From Clostridia bacterium (GTDB taxonomy: Bacteria; Bacillota; Clostridia; Oscillospirales; Acutalibacteraceae): a stretch of 64,000 bases of DNA. Made by a program: the position numbers and the translations under genes. Under the pieces are notes generated by a model. That model worked only from the letters and a program-made list of their open reading frames with translations, was not told the origin of the DNA and searched no databases. Of this stretch, positions 44,501 to 49,100 are shown piece by piece. The stretch is taken from contig JAFQEL010000002.1 of the NCBI GenBank assembly GCA_017399065.1, forward strand, positions 1 to 64,000. Direction: 5' to 3'. The first letter of the stretch is position 1. The number at the start of each line of letters is the position of its first letter.

Positions 44501-46320
44501 ATGTTGGAGGTAAGACCGCCGGAATTTGTATCAAGATCACGGCCGAAGCTGTATGCGTTGGAACCGGAAAGCGTACTGACATAGTGAAGGTCACAGTAGT
44601 TGCTTGAGTCATTACTTCTTCGCCAGCTGCGGAACCAGTCAGTATAACCAGCAGGCATCTTGATATTTTCAACAGTGGATGAGCTGTAGATTTCGTAAGG
44701 CTTACCGTCAACGGTGTATACCACCTTGTAGAGGATCGTTTCACCGTCTGTGAGGGCGTTTTCCGTTGAGATCAGATACTTGTGGAGTGTACCCTCAGCT
44801 GTTGATTCGGTGCCGTTCTCAGTCATTGTAACGGCCGTGCCGCTGCCTGCATTACGTTTTACCGTAAACTCGGTGATTGTAGCATCTTCGGGCAGACAGA
44901 AGCTGACATTAAGATCCTGCTCATAGTAGTTCTTCGAAACATAGTCAAGAAGTCTGGGCTGTACATAATTACCCTTCTTCTGAACTGCACGGGGGTCATT
45001 ATTGTTCTCTGTTGAACCGATGTAGATAGTCTTCGGAGTAGAGAATGTGTTTATGAGCTGAACACCGTTACCGTCGATAGCCTCAATACGGTCAGAAGTA
45101 ACGTCTGTAACAGCAGAGCTTGTATAATCGTTGAAGCTCTTTGTTTCACTTCTGAGGTCAACATTACCTGTTGCATCGTCAAGTGTGAACTCCATATAAC
45201 GGACATTGGGGTTACCGTTGTTGTAGTTCTCAGTTGTGAGGGCACCGCCCATAAGGAAACGGAAGCCATTGGCATCGGTAATATCGAATGTGTTAAGATG
45301 GTCATGACCGAAGCACATACCAAGGAAGTTGCCCGGAGCGAGGAGCGCATTGTAAAGCGCCGTTGTTGCACCTGCACCGAGAGTTGACGGACAGGGAGCT
45401 TCACCGAGAATGCCTGTGTATGTAAGACCGTCTCTGAACTTCATGTAGCTTGCGTTGAGAAGCGAGCTGTAGTTGCCGTCTGTTGCGGCAGCAACACCGC
45501 CGTCAGTCGGGCCGCAGCTGACCATGGAGTTGTAGATCTCCTGCAGGATAACGTGCTGCATACCGAAAGCGGGAACATAGGCAGAAGCCTGACCTGTTAC
45601 CTTTGCCTTGTAGCTGTATGCGGAGCTTGCAAGGGTGTTGTTCATGTTGGTATACCAGTCCACAATCTGCTGGTAAGCTGCATCGTCGTCTCCGCCGGGA
45701 CGAAGGTAACCGTCCTCATCGTCACCCTTTGAGTTGAAGAGTGCGATATTGAGCGCAACAGCAGTGTCACCTGAGCTTGCGCTGATGGTAACGTTACCTG
45801 CACCGGGCTCACCGTTAAGGTCAACAGTGCTGAAGTTGTTATCCCAGTCGACATACCAGCTCTGTGCATTGTAGTACTCCCACTGGTCACCGAGGTGGGC
45901 GTAATCGTACTCATGGTTACCGGGAACGGCAATAACCTTACAGTCTGAACTCATATAAGGTGTGAAGGTGTTGAAAACCGCATTGATAGACGATTTCCAC
46001 TGAGCCAGTGTATCCAGCAGGCCGCTGCCGCCCTGAACCTGGTCACCCGAGAGAAGGATGAGGTCAGGATCATACTGCTCAATAGCCATTCTGATGGTTT
46101 CTTTCGTTGTCAGCGCAATGTTCGAGTCACCGTGGTCAGTCTGAATATCAGAAAGCTGAAGGACTTTGAACTTACGTGTCGTGTCATCGAAGTGCAGGCC
46201 GAAGTCAGTCTTCTGCTGACCGGTAAGGGCTGCACTCGCCTCAAAGCCTGTCATAGCTAAAAACGATGCGAGCATCGAAACTACGAGCAGCAATGAGAGA
46301 ATTTTCTTCGTTATTCTCAT
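32524..46320 (-). CDS. Giant secreted metallophosphoesterase-like surface protein
   Basis: 4598 residues from the ATG at 46320, after CAAGGAGGAAA; the frame extends to 46515 only through repeat DNA. Signal peptide about 1-30 (MRITKKILSLLLVVSMLASF). Residues about 50-430 form a calcineurin-like metallophosphoesterase: SDIQTD (58-63), SGDQV (91-95), PGNHEYD (133-139) and CFGHDHLN; the usual D-x-H of the first motif is D-x-Q here. Then come beta-rich modules, long FIVAR-like helical repeats marked by recurring YT..(S/T)W..Y and QxxIDxxxxxLxxAI patterns, and Ig-like and InlB-type beta repeats (for example VPVMSKKTVPYGSVVTLEAV). The C-terminus ends AYSPIASYNA, with no LPxTG or dockerin, so cell attachment is unclear. 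Predicted as a fibrous adhesin or carbohydrate-binding surface enzyme. Single uninterrupted frame. Confidence 0.85.
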   Translation of the reverse strand: MRITKKILSLLLVVSMLASFLAMTGFEASAALTGQQKTDFGLHFDDTTRKFKVLQLSDIQTDHGDSNIALTTKETIRMAIEQYDPDLILLSGDQVQGGSGLLDTLAQWKSSINAVFNTFTPYMSSDCKVIAVPGNHEYDYAHLGDQWEYYNAQSWYVDWDNNFSTVDLNGEPGAGNVTISASSGDTAVALNIALFNSKGDDEDGYLRPGGDDDAAYQQIVDWYTNMNNTLASSAYSYKAKVTGQASAYVPAFGMQHVILQEIYNSMVSCGPTDGGVAAATDGNYSSLLNASYMKFRDGLTYTGILGEAPCPSTLGAGATTALYNALLAPGNFLGMCFGHDHLNTFDITDANGFRFLMGGALTTENYNNGNPNVRYMEFTLDDATGNVDLRSETKSFNDYTSSAVTDVTSDRIEAIDGNGVQLINTFSTPKTIYIGSTENNNDPRAVQKKGNYVQPRLLDYVSKNYYEQDLNVSFCLPEDATITEFTVKRNAGSGTAVTMTENGTESTAEGTLHKYLISTENALTDGETILYKVVYTVDGKPYEIYSSSTVENIKMPAGYTDWFRSWRRSNDSSNYCDLHYVSTLSGSNAYSFGRDLDTNSGGLTSNIHYNYSSPGTDVDSMWVNHHGDSFYSMYFWSPSRVEETSLISRRNIYYSPQTDIYLDASALQPVAAGDSRLDTGVRIDFWMPMNQGRGFTHYAAGIGFYAGDQDFVWNGTTIDPNDAYATYDAAVDAEENSMSSGTADDATVYVYDSYAGQQKYAGLGTTHVNHNNDDDNKIGNLSGQTKGYPLVVDSEAAALALNNVGMTMFTGVRVRGADSNGARQLNYAIAPFYLMFHTYDKGELRELTMGEFMNPRSRTDYPNATDLQWEAYISAYKNAVACYVQTKTTQTNIDNYHQTLNDAIVALLNSNKGKPDESNLLKGTSQFGSINVPPIIYVSGTTIQTAAPYTDRAITYTVPAGATNVSCVVVNQGNDNVNSAVTTSTTNSGTSYTTTITGGTASAGGAIYYKLSYTLPEDKNGDGKNDTYTQYAASYVKGVPKTEGMWIHQTYRQRAVINYDTSIYIKNTLTMENNILSSRGVSGIMSLYGGVQGTSFHTTVVNGTTNEYTRYGSVGVYWAVGTEHQWPSSSGYGAANRVLFFNDRTRAKFNSGDAYWNGLKEYSTDSTINTGGNNSDEYVVANIYFDPQATGAQSVKPRFKLVTTTSSNNCNEPTVYKYWDASNYTAVNYSGDYVSKSPDVATSGMFTLASTGANNNWANGNSMTLQDGAVWETYIDANKTLSDFEATATYSRLIIHAEKKNSVWNNSIMGFAFVFNRVDRSVAHTYIDCATGKTPVDPSCMFVEADMDPAWWSQWRNEIFDAYIACGNLWGADFDHNLMYSLWQNPIYKEADYSALNDLINDITSADLVTGTNEHISSYTTIQYKVNAGDDSRYVGQSYDRLMFANNAADLITTIKNRTSVYGDVDKNGQTASDANGNLHNAHLDIRYQGYIDDYVAAIQQAWDKLRLQNADYTAFDKFTNYYNSTDDTILFMRDDYAGFNNDSDARDDANEKNLQSAMFTGSTRKAFIDSLNVDRTLKKPSESMVVGSLPRIYPAAYTYKNVTAPDTTDCLYNTARDAYEGLQFRRAGEYYSADGTYTEDGVTYYANYNKQDRGNGYYYTPVFTASYNSLTADITNGGYAVTDAKVGPTYNTGNTSNVPVTDGAGNVTNYVSVYTEASWGGDGEHYGFADAYVDNLSDANSTYKTTNSSDKWVLALYVESQICPQLASVDYFYDKLKTNVADLTQLNIQKGEKAMYEEGTVKYNALAGFNILDENGNPLTGGAQWYTADTWAEYIAVKQADGTSIPDGAGLAEAQGIINMITQEIYNKRQALVLRPMEDYRVSDSLLGAVTSEENILDMSQYDASKPEQELPVLIPAGTSYPAANDFTSINNIIAYYNAVIGNKYVGVFGSRYTVPQDRTVVEGNSLLFKKHYYYKEQFRTNIAARYSAINGYAEQPMATNIQNYVTAVNAFKDLFDQRTENLNAADYSTVTMLLNKAWVPTYDTYGTGSYVGGSFVLGDHSTGADWYTPESWAEYFNARETAAKLYESNKGYDNYLGFTQGYGNVEAVGDLLVDSQGSNATNVDGSVNKAAYDLLVAYYRLEYKKVSDFDGTISGITGGYASINEQLDAMLLEKENETVDVVIVNAAGQLETVKKSVYSPTQIALARTFKENILALANEDLGPNYTTYVNAVNNYKTVIENLEAAPVYLDGWNGIFAHLNENAGDTVTIADSGTLTSYFNAVYTGFNPAQVYATDGISINNIFSNKAMYDGFSGMTALMGQAQYNTLVTNLYNELNAASFTPAQVTRAADDATAKLNDSTKVAYDPLQLNGRDKVLETSKFTADSVIAAKAVINDTKANKVTLWDTNTTVTGYNDNAGTVVDGTLADEIWAAVGLTNETDTKDYDGADRDSRYKLVEGGQFLEALEDAIEYANGELYEDDGVTVKQFDVVAGDGTVITAAKFTDESVQELVDALARAVITAETTQDQIDQMVFDILENTDIDNTIKLKTAADGFYGELTQVGEDEGLKYKPADYSYLDTELGTAFTGETEGAQAIVDMVWVDNGDGTFTLNNTNGSKYFTEDTWTPYYNNYINATNENIVSRELTAKDQAIINGYTTSIFETRNALAWNGLDDSTWTLIDTIGAQIDSLSSTLVSINTYTNSTVYVDENGTRVITDPSIGAIELSPYGDVTEITTLWQQFSAKYLESGEIDVTQQQMMLDELAVIQDLLANLETKKFGVEEDNEFTIGVRNLVDSFIAGTYTYNGIGSSSGVGTYTSDYLATAEGTNISATEQNIRSAQQVAIQNKLNAIYTILGSNFEVGDIYMDYSTGVAVRYETALEAVNALTEDLYNYLTGTRAQYAGFALDMRQDMYDYLATEITVKVEYRQSASQPLYTKVVPLFQDGVLEGAMLAINGDGEGELGAFGTTENWPTINQLDDSVGITIDETVHQDQLIYNTLDENGEIAAEVPIAYELIALVGGYSYLYGDAHSQINNHDANALTWLTDEAIFDTGSEIYVLAQPAGEVNINDAVFGYNMNAVPARKDGDWYTSGYGIDNNHDGSMYYLIQGEDLESVTGSSYGGWFTDASYEAVMEQKTASQEFIAYKDLTYGQGPVAAEALAKIEGEATEYGTCWTSANRAAYIEAIKDDQEAVDKSTATMYQTICSLQLLNAVDAYREVATLIYEALGLVPTWNVDNKTEIIIDGENVGTTEANPNGGRVFNLGLVADLDDPSTPEQDYTISTDDEGNVYYYSTKLPASYDGGAAAVEYILNTVFQAELDSMYTIDKAALVTGDTNSVKSRIVAELEKLGLGLADLSQITSLVQAFLYNNPSNADSLGSYDIEDNGAGEEFFTVTHTTLGTTGNAFIYRNDKLMKGAGSAFHASGFYDFTKYTDTSLRAVIKFLGDNDIINTTVQANANNFNITNKTGFNIEFNYLNDGDTLYKTPKTQQAMIDSIYAELVTVINALELRKAETTTLEEAIGSGDTIIVDEAIYDHEALDADDNNIWNEFTQALENANQYVGVTVINETQVLEAEDRLEKAIKALVLYVDTFAPVVTIHNTQTDLNKFYADHAEELGNTISSADKMVTASYMTPNLGGYTLYVYTNQLNPHIVVSLKDTTSALNIDGSQRTVSVSKPEKMSVSAQAMNGVTANVIAPVHDADTGTALSSELITLSGATSVSTQTAKNANGSYDAESSAYLILTPQFSDVKGTQQAAAYTISASDSAVTKDAETGEISSSANGVESFRYASRENLIETTEDGKITVFVYYMNAMPEDGSDNGINADGTVNSSAILTYREKNGVADGTWTGTYGLVRTFHSSVRNWEFSDSSANLAEGAVYVDPTFGENNFGSFVYALDPNATSGLDYVVAKAYFEEGEAAAKNAFISALNSNSEYIATFDAESRNADSTKFMPYGANENWDKHLSFIDNGTLLFVHVADRFGNVCNRIIQVSYYDQLKPVLTADGAGAATVTEPGGSGIAKVDLFNYMGTQGSSLYIDYLFDMLHIDDFTYVSEDNTFTIKTGAENAGKLFTVAVTDNAGNVGSVAVNADENGDIVLTAVETYDNVVKYKADPANVEVNTGEDLEVIEFVFNNSETIKLNYVEPSSIVKAGPDGNVFANKKNVPLNIIVKTGAEAIKLYNVDTGAEEIWTADNATVTDNGDGTSTWTVKYTFTEGTHNYTATAKVDGAWEVTPVAFSFVATTKTVEVKLIVAGIGKIRFGYNEGNYSNVPVMSKKTVPYGSVVTLEAVQTEVGSDFYYWTNNGSNRIISASTVYKFTAVTNMDLTSQFTTNDCFDSDKKLVVYVNNAENVVNNFELADGEDYKVPAAPSLPEHVFKQWSMTKEEILASDEKMIIVRPVYSLVVKNTVTLTEGNWTTTGAGVYESVDNDRALVSISASATNDAGESFLYWLDAETGDVASYNRSYTFHAIKDTELTPVYGDASAVVPVPVARISTIKYDSTAKKVNFYAERSIPAGYDLIQTGIIVTKTASIGTDEEGFILDASGVGKGPSKSTAANGYYAGAVSVTAGTVVYARAYVIYQNADGDIITAYSPIASYNA

Positions 46321-46347
46321 AATCGAAATTTCCTCCTTGTGAGAATA

Positions 46348-46396
46348 TTGGCTCCCTTGCCTAAAGGGAGCTGTCACCGCAGGTGACTGAGGGATT
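46348..46396. repeat. Direct repeat, copy 1 (TTGGCTCCC...)
   Basis: TTGGCTCCCTTGCCTAAAGG followed by GAGCTGTCACCGCAGGTGAC and TGAGGGATT. The second copy is at 46680-46728 with one base change (AAAGGGAGC to AAAGGGGGC). The CTCCCTT..AAAGGGAG and GTCACC..GGTGAC parts are hairpins. Confidence 0.75.
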
Positions 46397-46679
46397 CTTC
46401 GGCTCCACCTAACGGCTTCACCGTAGGGCGGCCATTGGCCGTCCGTCCTGAGGGAGTAGACTTCCCCTCGAGGGGAAGGTGGCGGCACCGCCGCCGGATG
46501 AGGTGTAAACCTCACTGATTATTCCGGTTAAAATTTCGCAGGGACGGTAAATGCGGCAAAACGCCGCATAATGTGTTTTGCTCATTAGCCTTTCAGCTTA
46601 ACTCAGACACGCGAGCTGTATTCGTCCGTTTTTTTGAACGTTCCTCTCCACCGTAGGGGCGGCCATTGGCCGTCCGCCT

Positions 46680-46728
46680 TTGGCTCCCTTGCCTAAAGGG
46701 GGCTGTCACCGCAGGTGACTGAGGGATT
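46680..46728. repeat. Direct repeat, copy 2 (TTGGCTCCC...)
   Basis: Near-identical to 46348-46396. Both are followed by purine-rich GGGATT. The pair lies 332 nt apart, with GTAGGG-type hairpins between. Confidence 0.75.
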
Positions 46729-47783
46729 TCCTACCCTTCGGCAGATTTTGTATGCTCGCTTTTTGAAAAGCTTTGCAACCATGCGGTTGCGAGTAGGGGA
46801 CACGTCCCCCGCTCCGACTGAAATTTCGTCCGCTCGGGACGGGAGACCCATCCCCTACGAGAACCTCGCCGCTGCCGCCACCGGAAAACTCGGCCGCAGC
46901 ACCGCCGCCGACCTGACCGTCGGCATACCGACACCGCGCGCAGCGAAGCCTTACCCGCCTTGTGCTGACTGCCGGCTTTCTTCACCCTGACCAATGTGAA
47001 AAAAGCTGCTGTTTTCGCCCCGAAAAGGCAACCGAAATGCCGCTCGTAAACCGCCGCTGAAAAACAGCATTGGACCGAAATTCAACATTTTGTGTATCAA
47101 GCCTTCACAAGACACAAGACACAGTAATATATATAGTGATACGGTTTTACTATAGCAAGTTTTTGGCTCTGTGTCAACATTTTCGGCACATTTTTACCCC
47201 AGAATTTTCAAACTTTGTGCACACTGCTGAAATCGCTCGCCGCCTGATAGTAAGCAATGCACAAATCACCTTGCGCCCGCTGTAGCAAAAATCACCCGAA
47301 AAAGCCTTGATATCAACCTTTTTTTCACAGCTTCAACCGCCTCAATTCCGCCCCGTTTTTGCCCTCGAAAAAGCTGCTCTCAGCAGCCGTTAAATCGCTT
47401 TTTTATCTGCGAAAATCACCGCAGAAATCCGCTCTTTTTTACCCCTTTTTTCAGCTCAGAATCCCTTCGTTTTTCACCCGAAAAAACGTACTTTTTACCC
47501 CTAAAATATGCTCCGAACGCACTAAAACTAAGCACCAAAAAACTGACAAAAACCATAAAATTTACAAAAAGTTAACAATTTAATTCTTTTCGACAATATT
47601 AATCACGCCGTAACGCTGAACTTTCGCCCGCCCTCGGCTCTCTCTTTCACAAGCACTCCGCAATAACATCGATGTAAATTACTTTGTCAAACCCTCCTTT
47701 TGAAATAAGGTGGCACGGCGTATGCCGTTACGGAGGATTGCGTAGGGGCGCCCCCGTGTGGTCGCCCCTTCTGAAAAACATTG

Positions 47784-47812
47784 TTTACAATCCGCACAAA
47801 ATACTGTATAAT
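47784..47812 (+). promoter_or_regulatory. Promoter of the dCMP deaminase operon
   Basis: TTTACA (47784-47789), 17-nt spacer, TATAAT (47807-47812), 37 bp before the ATG at 47849. Confidence 0.75.
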
Positions 47813-47848
47813 AATTATTGACAAACTCAACCGAACGGAGGTCATACT

Positions 47849-48346
47849 ATGCCTAAACGTCAGGATTATATTTCTTGGGATGAATATTTTATGGGTATCG
47901 CAATGCTCTCTGCAAAGCGAAGCAAGGACCCTAATACCCAGGTCGGAGCCTGCATTGTCAACCAAAACAACAAAATTATGTCCGTCGGCTACAACGGCTT
48001 CCCCCTCGGCTGCAGCGACGAAGATTTCCCCTGGGAACGCTCGGGCGACAATTACGACACAAAATATCCTTACGTCTGCCACGCCGAGCTTAACGCAATT
48101 CTCAACAACGCAGGCGGCAACCTCAACGGCTGTAAGATTTATGTCGCTCTCTTCCCCTGCAACGAGTGCGCCAAGGCGATAATTCAGTGCGGCATAAACG
48201 AGGTAATTTATCTCTCCGACAAATATGCCGACACATGGGGCACCCGCGCCTCCAAGCGTATGCTCACTGCCGCAGGCGTTAAGCTTACAAAGCTCAGGCT
48301 CGATCACGACGAGCTTACAATAAACTTTAAGGAAGAACTTGTCTGA
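47849..48346 (+). CDS. Deoxycytidylate deaminase-like (ComEB family)
   Basis: 165 residues. Zinc-dependent deaminase motifs: CHAE (His78, Glu80) and PCNEC (Cys104, Cys107). DPNTQVGACIVNQNNKIMSVGYNGFP is the typical N-terminal dCMP-deaminase segment. It converts dCMP to dUMP for thymidylate synthesis. The ATG follows CGGAGG. The stop overlaps the start of the next gene by one base (TGATG). Confidence 0.92.
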   Translation: MPKRQDYISWDEYFMGIAMLSAKRSKDPNTQVGACIVNQNNKIMSVGYNGFPLGCSDEDFPWERSGDNYDTKYPYVCHAELNAILNNAGGNLNGCKIYVALFPCNECAKAIIQCGINEVIYLSDKYADTWGTRASKRMLTAAGVKLTKLRLDHDELTINFKEELV

Positions 48347-48897
48347 TGCTCGAAAAAAGCAACTACCAACATAACAAACAGGTCGGCGAGCCCTACAGCA
48401 TCATCAACGGCCACACCCGTCACCAATCCTCTCAGATGCGTTTCGGCCTGCGCAGCTTCGCACGGGTCGGAAGCGGCGTTGTTGCCGTCTATAATCTTAT
48501 GATTCTCCTCAACCGTGCCGTTCCGCTCAGCGATGCCACCCGTGAAATTTACATAAAGGCAAAAACTCCGCTCGGTATTTTCGGCGTGCATCCTTTAAAG
48601 GTTTTCCGCTACTTTTCTTCTCACTATCTGCCCGTAAACCTCGACAGGAATTTTCGCAGCTTCTGTGAAAAATTTGAGCCCGGCTTCTGCGGAATTGTTT
48701 TCTGCTGGACAGGCAGAAAATTCTTTTCGCCAATTCATTCCTTTGCCGTTGAAAATTATAACGGCAAAATTTACATCTACAATCGTATTGCAAATTCACC
48801 CAGACGTTACGAATATCACAGTGTATCTGCTGTCACCGACCCTAAAAGCTTCATTGTCGGCTATTTTATAAATCGCGATGAATTTGACAGATTTTAG
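48346..48897 (+). CDS. Unknown protein, papain-like pattern with a Ser at the Cys site
   Basis: 183 residues. No signal peptide. The segment VGSGVVAVYNLMILLNR is like the GCG(V/I)xAVYNAL motif around the nucleophile Cys of C39/papain-like bacterial proteins, but Ser or Gly stand where Cys is expected. A His followed by an aromatic beta strand (SPIHSFAVENYNGKIYIYNR) could be the second catalytic residue. It may therefore be an inactive relative or a Ser-variant enzyme, or unrelated. It is coupled to the dCMP deaminase gene. Function unknown. Confidence 0.65.
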   Translation: MLEKSNYQHNKQVGEPYSIINGHTRHQSSQMRFGLRSFARVGSGVVAVYNLMILLNRAVPLSDATREIYIKAKTPLGIFGVHPLKVFRYFSSHYLPVNLDRNFRSFCEKFEPGFCGIVFCWTGRKFFSPIHSFAVENYNGKIYIYNRIANSPRRYEYHSVSAVTDPKSFIVGYFINRDEFDRF

Positions 48898-49002
48898 CGT
48901 AAATCCCTTGTTTTTTTCTGAAATTAATTGATTTTGCTTCAAAAACAGCTCCAATTTCGAAATTGTCTTTTCCGAGACTTAAAAAATTCATATTTCAGCA
49001 AC

Positions 49003-49046
49003 AAAAAACCGATGAAAATTTTTGACAAATTTTCATCGGTTTTTTC
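49003..49046. terminator. Bidirectional terminator
   Basis: A long stem AAAACCGATGAAAATTT with its complement around TTGAC, with A-run before and T-run after. It separates the plus-strand deaminase operon from the minus-strand two-component genes. Confidence 0.85.
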
Positions 49047-49100
49047 ACATTTTTACTTGTTTTTTACCCGTTTTTTCTCATTTTTTTACTAAACTTCAAG

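Larger units (their letters stand above)
46321..47783. other. Repeat-rich 1.5-kb intergenic region, no gene seen
   Basis: No convincing coding region. 46348-46862 consists of GTAGGG/GGCGGCC-type hairpins and a direct repeat. 46870-47000 reads as GC-rich, repeat-like sequence. 47000-47650 is AT-rich and pyrimidine-biased, with several short T-runs and poor frames (for example 47359-47583, with no RBS). 47738-47773 holds another GTAGGGGCG..CGCCCC hairpin. The giant gene's promoter should lie in here, but none with good boxes was recognised. Confidence 0.6.

Noticed and set aside
46715-46990. 91-residue frame upstream of the giant gene
   Set aside because: It lies in GTAGGG-type hairpin repeats, has no RBS, and its product is a Pro/Arg-rich translation of repeat DNA.
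47359-47583. 74-residue frame in the intergenic region
   Set aside because: No RBS, low-complexity Lys/Ser/Phe content, in an AT-rich, pyrimidine-biased non-coding stretch.
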